This document shows positions 45,367-54,427 of a stretch of DNA of 64,000 bases, piece by piece; position 1 is the first letter of the stretch; the number at the start of each line of letters is the position of its first letter. The position numbers and the translations under genes are program-made. The notes below the pieces were generated by a model. The model was not told the DNA's origin. It did no database searches and worked only from the letters and a program-made list of their open reading frames with translations. This DNA comes from Azospirillum halopraeferens DSM 3675 (GTDB lineage Bacteria; Pseudomonadota; Alphaproteobacteria; Azospirillales; Azospirillaceae): assembly GCF_000429625.1 (NCBI RefSeq), contig NZ_AUCF01000004.1, positions 434,001 to 498,000 on the forward strand, in the 5' to 3' direction.

Positions 45367-46542
45367 ATGGACGGACCCCTCGTGACCCTTTCGGCGCTGA
45401 ACCGTCTCGCCCGTTCCCGCGCGCTCGCCTACGGCGCGTCGGCCGCCCTCCTGGTCGCTTTCGGCGCCGCCGGGGCTTCCGTGTTTCCCTTCGCCACGGG
45501 CATGCCGGAGAACACCGGCGTCTATCGTCCGCCGCAGCCGGTCACCGGCCTGCTGCCCGACAAGGGAATCCCCGTCTACGATCTGCTGGGCGAGGTGCGC
45601 ACGCGGCGCAGCGGCATCGCCAGCATGGATGAGGGCGGATACATCCGCGTCGCCCGCTACGACCGCACCGAAACGCCGGCCGACCGGCCGGAACCGGTGC
45701 TGCTGGCCGCCAACGTGCGCACCCTGTGGGTGCTGGCCACCGACGCCGACCGGGCGGAACTGCGGGAAACCGCGGCCGAGTTCGTCGCGGCGGCCCGCGT
45801 GGCGATCGAGGGAGCCCTGGCGTCCCCGGTCTTCGCGCGGGAGTACAAGCCGGTGCTGGAGGATTCCGTCGCCCGCGCCTTCAGCGAGGCGTGGAACGCC
45901 CCGGCGACCCGCGACGCGGCGGCGGCGGTGCTGCGCATCGGCCAGCCGATGTTCCGCGGCGTGGTCGCGGATGATTTGCGTCCGGCGCTGCTGGAACGCC
46001 TGACCCCGGCGATCTGGGAGGCGGCGCGGGGTAGCGCCGCCAACCTGCTGGAGGTCTTCTCACGCGGCTTCACCCTGGACCTCGTTCCGCTGGAGGAGGC
46101 GGTGGCCGGCGCGCTGGCGGACGAGCGGGTGCGCAAGGGCGCGACCGATGCGGTGGCCGCCCTCGCCGCCACACCCCAGGCCCGGCACCTGGCCGAGGTG
46201 ATGGCGACCGAATTGGTGCACCGCCTGCGCACCGACGACCTGTTCACCACCACGCTGGGCAACCTGTTCGGCGACAGCCGGTTCTCCGCCTATCTGGCGC
46301 CGGTCGGTCCGCCGGCCCTGCAGCTTGCGCGGGCCGCCCCCCGCACGCTGGCCCGGCTGGAGGAGAAGGCCGATCTCAACTCTCTCGCCGCCGACATCTT
46401 CAAGTCCCAGGCGCGCGGCCTCAGCGGATACGTGATCATCTACATGACCCCCGAGCAGCGCGACCGCATCGCCGCCATCGACCCGCTGGCGCCCGTCACC
46501 CTGGGCACCGTCACCCCCGCCGCCGCGGGAGGTGCGTCGTGA
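45367..46542 (+). CDS. Membrane-anchored helical protein, partner of MlaFE-like transporter
   Basis: 391 residues. One N-terminal membrane helix (about 20-40), then a periplasmic, mainly helical region with several Ala-rich amphipathic helices (RETAAEFVAAARVAIEGALA, DAVAALAATPQARHLAEVMA). No MCE domain or other known fold is recognised. Its stop overlaps the GTG of the fused ABC transporter (GTGAGC), so the two are translationally coupled. It probably supplies the periplasmic part of that transporter. ATG 45367 is used; GTG at 45382 is possible. Confidence 0.7.
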   Translation: MDGPLVTLSALNRLARSRALAYGASAALLVAFGAAGASVFPFATGMPENTGVYRPPQPVTGLLPDKGIPVYDLLGEVRTRRSGIASMDEGGYIRVARYDRTETPADRPEPVLLAANVRTLWVLATDADRAELRETAAEFVAAARVAIEGALASPVFAREYKPVLEDSVARAFSEAWNAPATRDAAAAVLRIGQPMFRGVVADDLRPALLERLTPAIWEAARGSAANLLEVFSRGFTLDLVPLEEAVAGALADERVRKGATDAVAALAATPQARHLAEVMATELVHRLRTDDLFTTTLGNLFGDSRFSAYLAPVGPPALQLARAAPRTLARLEEKADLNSLAADIFKSQARGLSGYVIIYMTPEQRDRIAAIDPLAPVTLGTVTPAAAGGAS

Positions 46543-48077
46543 GCGCCGTTGCCGCCGTCGACGCCCCGTCGGCCCCGCCCGTCGAGCCGACGCTGTCGAT
46601 CCGCAACCTCACCATCACCGCGCCGGGCGGTGCGGTGCTGGTCGAGGATGCCAGCTTCGACATCGGTCCGGGGGAGATTGTGCTGCTGGTCGGCCCGTCG
46701 GGGTCGGGCAAGACCACCATCATCAACCTGTTGAGCGGGCTGCCCGACGCCCTGTCGGGTGGTTGGAAGGTCACCGGCACCATGCGGTGCGAGGGGCGCG
46801 ACTTCGACCTGGCGTCCGACCGCAGCGAGATCGGCGGTCTGGTGTTCCAGCAGAACGCCCTGTTCGACGACCTGTCCACCGGTGAGAACCTGCGCATCGC
46901 CGCCGACCACGCGCCGCCGCAGGACACGGAGATGCGCGACTGCGCCGTCTCCCTGCTGCCCGACGTGGGGCCGGACAAGCTGGTGAGTTCGTGCAGCGGC
47001 GGCCAGCGCCAGCGCGTTGCCATCGCGCGCACGCTGCTGGCCAACCGGCCGGTGCTGTTCCTGGACGAGCCCAACTCCGGCCTGGACATCCGGTCGTCCC
47101 GCGCCCTGGCCAGCATGGTGCGCGACATCTGCCGGCGCATGGGCAAGCCGGCGGTGATCGTCGCCCACCATGTGGAAGACCTGCTTCCCATGGCCGACCG
47201 TGTGCTGCTGCTGGACACCCGCACGCGGGAGCTGCGCGCCGTGGCGCCCGATGCGGACGTGATCCAGCGCGAGATGATGGGGCTGGCGCCCGGTGCCGCG
47301 CGCTCCGTTGCCGAGGGGGACGAGGAACCCGATGGCGCGTGGGCCGGCCGGCTGCCGCGCGCCGGCCGGCTGCACTGGTTCGCCCGGTACTTCGGCGAGT
47401 ATTTCTGGGTGCTGTGCGCCTCGCCGCTGATGCTGATGTACGTGGCGCTCGGCGGCGCCATCGTCGGCTTCGTGGAGATCTGGTTCGGCTTCAACTACCA
47501 CTCGTTCGGCGGCTATCTGAAGTCGCTGCTGCACGACGAGACGCTGGTGGGGCTGGGCTTCATCCAGGTGACGGTGGCGGTGCCGCTCATCACCTCGATC
47601 CTGGTGGTGGCGCGCAACAACGCCATCATCGCCGCCGACCTGGGCAACCGCGTGCTGTCCAGCCAGTTCCGGGCGATGCACAACCTGCGCGTCCCGTCCA
47701 ACGTCTATCTCATCGGCTCGGTGCTGCTGAACATGGTGCTGGGCTCGGTGGTGCTGATGGCGGTGGCCATGGCCACGGCGGGCTGGGCGTCGCTGCAGAC
47801 CTGGCACCTGCTGTTCCCCGGACAGGCATCGGAGCTGTGGCGGGAGAACTTCTTCCGCACCTTCCTGTCGGGCGAGGCGCAGGTCTACCGCGACCTGATG
47901 TACGTGCTGATCAAGACGGTGCTCAGCGCCGGGTTCGCCGGGCTGGCCGGCGTGCTGATCGGCCTGCGCAAGAAGACCTCGGTCGTGGCCATCAACTATG
48001 CCGTCGCCGAATCCATCGTCGCCGGCGTGTCGATCACCCTGTTCATCCACGCCGCGGTGGGCATCGCCCAGTTCTGA
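46539..48077 (+). CDS. Fused ATPase-permease ABC transporter, MlaF-MlaE-like
   Basis: 512 residues. Residues 20-245 are an ABC ATPase: GPSGSGKTT (about 52-60), signature CSGGQRQRV (about 152, Cys replacing the usual Leu), Walker B VLFLDEP, H-loop VAHH. After a short linker, residues 275-512 form an MlaE-type permease with VPLITSILVVARNNAIIAADLG and the following R-x-P-x-x-Y-L pattern. MlaFEDB moves phospholipids between membranes; there the ATPase and permease are separate genes. Fusion of both, without an MCE protein nearby, is unusual. Confidence 0.85.
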   Translation: MSAVAAVDAPSAPPVEPTLSIRNLTITAPGGAVLVEDASFDIGPGEIVLLVGPSGSGKTTIINLLSGLPDALSGGWKVTGTMRCEGRDFDLASDRSEIGGLVFQQNALFDDLSTGENLRIAADHAPPQDTEMRDCAVSLLPDVGPDKLVSSCSGGQRQRVAIARTLLANRPVLFLDEPNSGLDIRSSRALASMVRDICRRMGKPAVIVAHHVEDLLPMADRVLLLDTRTRELRAVAPDADVIQREMMGLAPGAARSVAEGDEEPDGAWAGRLPRAGRLHWFARYFGEYFWVLCASPLMLMYVALGGAIVGFVEIWFGFNYHSFGGYLKSLLHDETLVGLGFIQVTVAVPLITSILVVARNNAIIAADLGNRVLSSQFRAMHNLRVPSNVYLIGSVLLNMVLGSVVLMAVAMATAGWASLQTWHLLFPGQASELWRENFFRTFLSGEAQVYRDLMYVLIKTVLSAGFAGLAGVLIGLRKKTSVVAINYAVAESIVAGVSITLFIHAAVGIAQF

Positions 48078-48104
48078 CGCCCACCCCGGCATGGGATCAC
48101 GGTG

Positions 48105-48701
48105 TCACGGCAGCACCGTCGTCTCCGCCTCGGCCATGTCCTCGTCCCCCGCATCGTCGGCCGGCGTTTCGGCGACCAGCAGGACGTCCGTCACCGGCAG
48201 AGGCGCCGGCTCCGGGTCGGCGCCCACGGGGGCGGGCAGGGCGTCGTTGTCGGCGATGAGCAGGGGCGGGTCGCCCACCACGAAGACGCGGACGGGGACG
48301 ATCCCCTCCTCCTTCATGCCCAGCCGTTCGGCGGCGCGGCGCGACAGGTCGATGACGCGGCCGTCGATGAAGGGACCGCGGTCGTTGATGTCCACCTCGA
48401 CCGAGCGGCCGTCCTCGATGCGCACGACGCGCACGCGGGTGCCCAGGGGCAGTGTCTTGTGGGCCGCGGTCATGGCGTTCTGGTCGAACACCTCGCCGCT
48501 GGCGGTCTTGCGTCCGTGGAAGCCGGGGCCGTACCACGAGGCGATGCCCGTGTCGATGAAGGGCCGGGCGTCGGCGGAGCAGTCCTGCGCCGTGTCGGGG
48601 CAGTCGCCGGGGTCGATGGGGGTAGCGCCGGATGGGGCGGCATTCGCAATGATCAACACTCCGGCGAGCCCCGCCACGACCGACAGCCGATACCCCGGCA
48701 T
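48105..48701 (-). CDS. rlpA: RlpA-like septal-ring lytic transglycosylase
   Basis: 198 residues with a signal peptide (hydrophobic 7-25). The double-psi beta-barrel is clear: [20 protein letters not shown], then [20 protein letters not shown], with the conserved Asp of D-NDRGP. RlpA cleaves glycan strands lacking stem peptides at the septum. The C-terminal SPOR domain of E. coli RlpA is missing; the tail is acidic and disordered. No lipobox cysteine is obvious. Confidence 0.85.
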   Translation of the reverse strand: MPGYRLSVVAGLAGVLIIANAAPSGATPIDPGDCPDTAQDCSADARPFIDTGIASWYGPGFHGRKTASGEVFDQNAMTAAHKTLPLGTRVRVVRIEDGRSVEVDINDRGPFIDGRVIDLSRRAAERLGMKEEGIVPVRVFVVGDPPLLIADNDALPAPVGADPEPAPLPVTDVLLVAETPADDAGDEDMAEAETTVLP

Positions 48702-48888
48702 ATGTCCCTCCTCCGCTTTGGTTGAACGATGTCCGGGCGGACCAACATGGAGGCATGCCGTTCGGTTCCCCCGCCTGTCCGTCGGGGCGGGGCCTGTGGG
48801 ACGCGGCGCAGGGACAGGGTCCTTGCCGCGGCGGCGGGGTTGCGCTAGGTCTCGCCCATCGGGAATGTGCGGGCAGGGAGCCAGGGTC

Positions 48889-49173
48889 TTGACCACCTCA
48901 ACCGAAACCATCGAGGTCCGGCGCCGGCGGCTGCGCTTCCGCGCCTGGCACCGCGGCACGCGCGAGATGGATCTGCTGATGGGTAGCTTCGCCGATGCCC
49001 ACGTGCCGGAGTTCGACACGCCGCAGCTCGACCGCTTCGAGGCGCTCCTGGAACTCAGCGACCCGGATCTCTATAACTGGATGAACGGCCGCGAGCCGGT
49101 GCCGGCGGAGCACGAGTCCGATGTGATGCGCCTGCTCACCCGGTTCCGTTTCACGCCCCGCCAGGGCTCCTGA
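48889..49173 (+). CDS. sdhE: Succinate dehydrogenase flavinylation factor SdhE
   Basis: 94 residues. The helical family pattern [20 protein letters not shown], then [18 protein letters not shown], is that of SdhE/Sdh5, which helps attach FAD covalently to SdhA. Starts with TTG after AGGGAG; an ATG eight codons upstream (48865) is another option. It sits directly before mfd, a pairing found in other alphaproteobacteria. Confidence 0.9.
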   Translation: MTTSTETIEVRRRRLRFRAWHRGTREMDLLMGSFADAHVPEFDTPQLDRFEALLELSDPDLYNWMNGREPVPAEHESDVMRLLTRFRFTPRQGS

Positions 49174-49187
49174 GTTTCCGTACCGCC

Positions 49188-52100
49188 TTGATCAAGTTCG
49201 ACCTTCAGCCCGGCCGGGCGGCGCGCCTGCTGGTCGGCGGCGCTCCCGAGGGGCACGACGCCCGCATCCTCGCAGACCTCGCCCGCCGCGCCGGTGCCGC
49301 CGGCGTGCTGCACGTGGCCCTGGACGACACGCGCACGGCGCGCCTGGCCGAGGCGCTGGCCTTCTTCGCGCCGGGGCTGGAGGTGCTGACCTTCCCCGCC
49401 TGGGACTGCCTGCCCTACGACCGCGTGTCGCCCAACGGCGAGATCGTGGCGCGACGCATCGACACCCTGACGCGGCTGCTGGACCGGCGGGACGGTGCGG
49501 CACCCCTGGTGGTCATCACCACGGTCAACGCCCTGCTTCAGAAGGTGCCGGCGCGCGGCGCCTTCCGCCACGCCACCTTCACCGCCCGCATCGGCGACCG
49601 CATCGACCTGGAGAGGCTGCAGCGCTATCTGGCGCAGAACGGCTACACCCGCGCCCAGACCGTGCGCGAGCCCGGCGAGTTCGCGGTGCGCGGCGGCATC
49701 GTCGACCTGTTCCCGCCGGGCACCGAGGAGCCGCTGCGCCTGGACCTGTTCGGCGACGAGCTGGACGGCGTGCGCGCCTTCGATCCGATGACCCAGCGCA
49801 CCACCGAGAAGCGCGACGGCGTGGTGCTGAAGCCGGTGTCCGAGGTCTTCCTGGACGAGCCGGCCATCGCCCGCTTCCGCTCCGGCTACCGGGAGCTGTT
49901 CGGGGCCGTCACCGACGACGATCCGCTGTACGAGGCGATCAGTGCCGGGCGCAAGTACGGCGGCATGGAACATTGGCTGCCCCTGTTCCATGAGGGCATG
50001 GACAGCGTGCTGTCCTACATGCCCCGGGCAATCGTGTCGCTGGACCACCAGGCGGAGGAGTCGCGCGACGGCCGCCTGGCGCAGATCGACGACTTCCACA
50101 CCGCCCGCGCCACCATGGCGTCGGTGGAGAAGAAGGCGGGCCAGCCCGTCTACAAGCCGATCCCGCCGGGGCTGCTGTTCCTGGACAAGTCCCAATGGGG
50201 CGCGCTGCTGGGGGTGCACGCGGTGGTGCAGCTCCAGCCCTTTGCCACGCCGCCCGGCATCATGGGCACCCTGGACGCCGGCGGGCGGCGCGGTCACGAT
50301 TTCGCCGAGGAGCGGGCGCGGCCCGACGTCAATGTCTTCGACGCCGTGCGCGACCTCATCGGGCGCCTGCGCGGCGACGGGCGGCGGGTGCTGGTGGCCG
50401 GCTACTCCGCGGGCTCCCGCGACCGGTTGATGAGCGTGCTGGCCGACCACGGCATCCAGGGGCTGGAGCCGGTGGACACGATCGAGGACACGCGCCGCTT
50501 CGACCGCAACGTCACCGGCATGATGGTGCTGGGGATAGAGCACGGCTTCACCGCCCCCGACCTGGCCGTCATCACCGAGCAGGACATCCTGGGCGACCGG
50601 CTGGTCCGCCCCGGCGCCAAACGCAAGCGCAAGGCCGCCAACTTCATCGCCGAGTACACGGCGCTGAACGAGGGTGACCTGGTCGTCCATATGGACCATG
50701 GCATCGGCCGCTACGACGGGCTGGAGACGCTGACCGTTTCCGGCGCACCGCACGACTGCCTGCGCCTGGTGTACGAGGGCGGCGACAAGCTGTACGTGCC
50801 GGTCGAGAACATCGAGGTGCTGTCCCGCTACGGCAGCGAAGAGGCGGGCGCCCAGCTCGACAAGCTGGGCGGGGCGGGATGGCAGGGCCGCAAGGCGCGC
50901 GTCAAGAAGCGCCTGAAGGACATGGCGGAGGCGCTGCTGAGGATCGCCGCCGAGCGCGAGCTGAAACGCGCCGAGGCGGTGACGGCGCCGGAAGGGCTGT
51001 ATCAGGAGTTCGCCGCCCGCTTCCCCTTCCCGGAGACCGACGACCAGCTCAAGGCGATCGAGGAGGTGTTCACCGACCTCGGCTCCGGCCGGCCCATGGA
51101 CCGGCTGGTGTGCGGCGACGTCGGTTTCGGCAAGACCGAGGTGGCGCTGCGCGCCGCCTTCGCCGTGGCGATGACCGGCAAGCAGGTGGCCGTGGTGGTG
51201 CCCACCACGCTGCTGGCCCGCCAGCACTTCAGGACCTTCTCCGCCCGCTTCGCCGGCCTGCCGCTGCGCATCGTCCAGTTGTCCCGCCTGGTGACGGCGA
51301 AGGAGGCGACGAAGGTCAAGCGGGAGGTGTCGGAGGGCACCGCCGACATCATCATCGGCACCCACGCGCTGCTGGGCAAGGGCATCGACTTCCGGCGCCT
51401 GGGCATGGTCATCGTCGACGAGGAGCAGCACTTCGGCGTCAAGCAGAAGGAGCGGCTGAAGGAACTGCGCGCCGACGTGCATGTGCTGACCCTGACCGCC
51501 ACGCCGATCCCGCGCACGCTCCAGATGGCCCTGTCGGGCGTGCGGGAGCTGTCGCTGATCGCCACCCCGCCGGTCGACCGGCTGGCGGTGCGGACCTTCG
51601 TCCTGCCCTACGACCCCGTGGTGATCCGCGAGGCGATCCTGCGCGAGCATTACCGCGGCGGCCAGACCTTCTACGTCTGCCCGCGCCTGGAGGACCTGCC
51701 CAGGGTGGCCGAGCGCCTGCGTGAGCTGGTGCCGGAGGTCAAGGTGATCACGGCGCACGGCCAGATGGCGGCGTCGGAGCTGGAGGACGTCATGACCGCC
51801 TTCGACGAAGGCCGGTACGAGGTGCTTCTGGCCACCAACATCATCGAGAGCGGCCTCGACATCCCCACGGCCAACACGATGATCGTCCACCGCGCCGACC
51901 TGTTCGGCCTGGCCCAGCTCTACCAGATCCGCGGCCGCGTCGGCCGGTCCAAGGTGCGCGGCTACGCCTACCTGACCTACACGCCGAACAAGACACTGAC
52001 CGCCACGGCGCAGCAGCGCCTGCACGTGATCGAGACGCTGGACAGCCTGGGCGCCGGCTTCCAGCTCGCCAGCCACGACATGGACATCCGCGGCGCCGGC

Positions 52101-52805
52101 AACCTGCTGGGCGAGGAGCAGTCGGGCCACGTCCGCGAAGTCGGCGTCGAGCTGTACCAGCACATGCTGGAGGAGGCGGTGGCCAACGCCCGCGCCGGTC
52201 TCGGCCGGGACGATGGCGGCGGGGCGGACGCGGCGGAGTGGACGCCGCAGATCAACCTGGGCACCCCCGTGCTGATCCCGGAAAGCTACGTGGCCGACCT
52301 CACCGTCCGCCTGACGCTCTACCGCCGCATCGCCGAACTGGTCGACCGGCCGGAGGTGGAGGGCTTCGCGGCCGAGCTGATCGACCGCTTCGGCAAGCTG
52401 CCGGCCGAGGTGGAAAACCTGTTGGATGTGGTCACCATCAAGCAGATGTGCCGCCAGGCGGGGGTGGAGCGGGTGGACGCCGGGCCGAAGGGCGCCGTTC
52501 TCACCTTCCGCGGCAACGTCTTCGCCCGGCCCGACAAGCTGATCGCTTACATCGCCGGGCAGGGCGGGCTGATGAAGCTGCGCCCCGACCATAAGCTGGT
52601 CCACACCCGGATGTGGGACGACGAGAGCCTGCGCGTCACCGGCGTGAAACGCCTGATGAAGGACCTGGCCGACATGGCCGCGGGCGCCGACGTGAAGGGG
52701 GAGGCACCACCGCCCCCGCCGCCACCGCCGCCGCCGCGGCCCTCCGCGCTCAAGGCCGGCTCGAAGTTCGGGCGGCACATTCCCGGCCGCCCGGGCCGGC
52801 GGTGA
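49188..52805 (+). CDS. mfd: Transcription-repair coupling factor Mfd
   Basis: 1205 residues. UvrB-homology N-terminal domains begin with FPAWDCLPYDRVSP; the RNA-polymerase-interacting domain has VVHMDHGIGRYDGLETL; the translocase has GDVGFGKTEVALRAAF, DEEQHFGVKQKE, TLTATPIPRTLQMALSG and the TRG motif region. Mfd removes stalled RNA polymerase and recruits UvrA. The C-terminus carries an extra run of ten prolines followed by a basic tail (HIPGRPGRR), beyond the usual end. TTG start, no strong ribosome site. Four-base overlap with the next gene. Confidence 0.96.
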   Translation: MIKFDLQPGRAARLLVGGAPEGHDARILADLARRAGAAGVLHVALDDTRTARLAEALAFFAPGLEVLTFPAWDCLPYDRVSPNGEIVARRIDTLTRLLDRRDGAAPLVVITTVNALLQKVPARGAFRHATFTARIGDRIDLERLQRYLAQNGYTRAQTVREPGEFAVRGGIVDLFPPGTEEPLRLDLFGDELDGVRAFDPMTQRTTEKRDGVVLKPVSEVFLDEPAIARFRSGYRELFGAVTDDDPLYEAISAGRKYGGMEHWLPLFHEGMDSVLSYMPRAIVSLDHQAEESRDGRLAQIDDFHTARATMASVEKKAGQPVYKPIPPGLLFLDKSQWGALLGVHAVVQLQPFATPPGIMGTLDAGGRRGHDFAEERARPDVNVFDAVRDLIGRLRGDGRRVLVAGYSAGSRDRLMSVLADHGIQGLEPVDTIEDTRRFDRNVTGMMVLGIEHGFTAPDLAVITEQDILGDRLVRPGAKRKRKAANFIAEYTALNEGDLVVHMDHGIGRYDGLETLTVSGAPHDCLRLVYEGGDKLYVPVENIEVLSRYGSEEAGAQLDKLGGAGWQGRKARVKKRLKDMAEALLRIAAERELKRAEAVTAPEGLYQEFAARFPFPETDDQLKAIEEVFTDLGSGRPMDRLVCGDVGFGKTEVALRAAFAVAMTGKQVAVVVPTTLLARQHFRTFSARFAGLPLRIVQLSRLVTAKEATKVKREVSEGTADIIIGTHALLGKGIDFRRLGMVIVDEEQHFGVKQKERLKELRADVHVLTLTATPIPRTLQMALSGVRELSLIATPPVDRLAVRTFVLPYDPVVIREAILREHYRGGQTFYVCPRLEDLPRVAERLRELVPEVKVITAHGQMAASELEDVMTAFDEGRYEVLLATNIIESGLDIPTANTMIVHRADLFGLAQLYQIRGRVGRSKVRGYAYLTYTPNKTLTATAQQRLHVIETLDSLGAGFQLASHDMDIRGAGNLLGEEQSGHVREVGVELYQHMLEEAVANARAGLGRDDGGGADAAEWTPQINLGTPVLIPESYVADLTVRLTLYRRIAELVDRPEVEGFAAELIDRFGKLPAEVENLLDVVTIKQMCRQAGVERVDAGPKGAVLTFRGNVFARPDKLIAYIAGQGGLMKLRPDHKLVHTRMWDDESLRVTGVKRLMKDLADMAAGADVKGEAPPPPPPPPPPRPSALKAGSKFGRHIPGRPGRR

Positions 52806-53752
52806 GCGATCTCGCGGCGCGGCTGCTGCGCGGCGACCGCCGCACCGTCGGCGATTCGCCCACGGTGGCCGACGACGTCGCCGCCGAGCCCGCCCTGTTG
52901 CCGGAACTGGTGGAGTGCCTCGTCCATCCCGACGCGGGTGTGCGCATGCGGGCCGCCGACGCGCTGGAGCGGGTGACGCGCACCGATCCCCGCGCCGTCG
53001 ACCCCTTCGTCGACCGCCTGCTGGACGAGGCGGCGGTGGCGGAGCAGGCGGAGGTGCGCTGGCATCTGGCGCAGATCCTGCCGCGCCTGACCCTGGACGA
53101 GGCGCGGCGCTGGCGCGCCGCCGGCCTGATGACGCAATGGTTCGAGCGGGCGGAGAGCCGGATCGTGCGGACCTCGGCTCTGCAGGCCATGGTGGACCTG
53201 GCGGACGGCTACGGCCCCTTGCGCGACGTGGCGGCGGAGATGATGCGCCGGGCGCTCGATTCGGGGGTGCCGTCCCTGGCGGCGCGGGCGCGGCGCATCC
53301 TCAAGCCGCTGCGGGTGGACCGGCAGATGCTCGACGCCGTGCTGAAGCCGGCGGAGCCGCCGATGCCGCTGACCCTGACGCTGCTGCCCGGCACGCTGGC
53401 CGTCTGCCGGCTGCCGCCCGGCGGCGGCGTGCCCGCCTGGGTGAACTGGGGCGACCCGCTGGTGGCGGTAATCCGGACGGCGGACGAAGTGTCGGTGGTC
53501 TGCGCCGACGCCCGCGTGCCCGACGGGGTGCAGGCCGAGCGCGGCTGGCGCGCCTTCAAGGTGGAAGGGCCGCTGGACTTCGCCCTGACCGGCATCCTCG
53601 CCCGCCTGACCGCACCGCTGGCCGAGGCGGCGATACCCGTCTTTGCCCTGTCCACCTACGACACCGACTACCTGCTGGTCCGCGCCGACAAGGCCGACCA
53701 CGCCGCGGTGGCGCTGGAAGCGGTGGGGCGGATCAACCGTCAGCCAACCTGA
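52802..53752 (+). CDS. HEAT-repeat/ACT-domain fusion protein
   Basis: 316 residues in two parts. Residues 1-185 are alpha-solenoid HEAT-like repeats (PELVECLVHPDAGVRMRAADALERV, then WHLAQILPRL). Residues 188-316 are an ACT_7/CASTOR-like domain with AVCRLPPGGG, GWRAFKVEGPLDF and ISTYDTDYLL-like ALSTYDTDYLLVRA. Stand-alone ACT proteins of this type bind amino acids. The frame is continuous, so the fusion appears real. GTG start overlaps the mfd stop. Binding ligand and partner unknown. Confidence 0.85.
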   Translation: MSDLAARLLRGDRRTVGDSPTVADDVAAEPALLPELVECLVHPDAGVRMRAADALERVTRTDPRAVDPFVDRLLDEAAVAEQAEVRWHLAQILPRLTLDEARRWRAAGLMTQWFERAESRIVRTSALQAMVDLADGYGPLRDVAAEMMRRALDSGVPSLAARARRILKPLRVDRQMLDAVLKPAEPPMPLTLTLLPGTLAVCRLPPGGGVPAWVNWGDPLVAVIRTADEVSVVCADARVPDGVQAERGWRAFKVEGPLDFALTGILARLTAPLAEAAIPVFALSTYDTDYLLVRADKADHAAVALEAVGRINRQPT

Positions 53753-53781
53753 ACCCTCCCCCGTCGACGCCAGGGGAGGGT
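53753..53781. repeat. GC hairpin between convergent genes
   Basis: ACCCTCCCC (53753-53761) pairs with GGGGAGGGT (53773-53781); the loop contains CGTCGACG. It occupies the gap between the HEAT-ACT gene and the cyclophilin gene. No T-run; REP-like. Confidence 0.65.
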
Positions 53782-53805
53782 CGGGTGGGAGCCGTTGCCG
53801 ACGCC

Positions 53806-54354
53806 TTACTGCGCGTCCGCCGCCACCTGCATCTTCACGATGCGGTCGGGATCGTTGACCTGGCCGTTGCGGGCGGAGCTGCCCTTCTTGATGGCGTCCA
53901 CGTGCTCCATGCCTTCCACCACCTTGCCCCAGACGGTGTACTGGCGGTTCAGGTGCGGGGCTTCCTGGAAGACGATGAAGAACTGGCTGTCGGCGCTGTT
54001 GGGATCAGCGGCGCGGGCCATGGACAGAGTGCCGCGCACGTGCGGCTCGGCCGAAAACTCGGCCTTCAGCTTCTGCCCGGAGCCGCCGGCGCCGGTACCG
54101 GTGGGGTCGCCGGTCTGGGCCATGAAGCCGTCGATCACCCGGTGGAAGACGATGCCGTCGTAGAAGCCCTGGCGGGTCAGTTCCTTGATTCGCGCCACGT
54201 GGTTGGGGGCGAGGTCGGGGCGCAGCTCGATGACGACGCGGCCGTCCTTGAGGTCGAGATAGAGGGTGTTTTCCGGATCCAAGGCCATTGCCTCCCCAAT
54301 GAAAAAGAGGGCGCCCAGCAGCGCCGTTGCCAGCATGCGCGTAAACCGCAACAT
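53806..54354 (-). CDS. ppiA: Periplasmic cyclophilin-type peptidyl-prolyl isomerase
   Basis: 182 residues with a signal peptide (hydrophobic 8-22, AMA cleavage). The cyclophilin core has FYDGIVFHRVIDGFMAQTGDPTGTG, then RGTLSMARAADPNSADSQFFI and VWGKVVEGM. Catalytic Arg (FHRVI) and Phe/Gln (QFFI) are present. It speeds proline isomerisation of envelope proteins, as PpiA in E. coli. Confidence 0.92.
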   Translation of the reverse strand: MLRFTRMLATALLGALFFIGEAMALDPENTLYLDLKDGRVVIELRPDLAPNHVARIKELTRQGFYDGIVFHRVIDGFMAQTGDPTGTGAGGSGQKLKAEFSAEPHVRGTLSMARAADPNSADSQFFIVFQEAPHLNRQYTVWGKVVEGMEHVDAIKKGSSARNGQVNDPDRIVKMQVAADAQ

Positions 54355-54427
54355 TCGAAGTGCTCCGATGTGTCGAGTCCGCAGGGCCCGACCTTAGGGG
54401 AAACGCGCGCCGAAGCAAACCGCGCGG

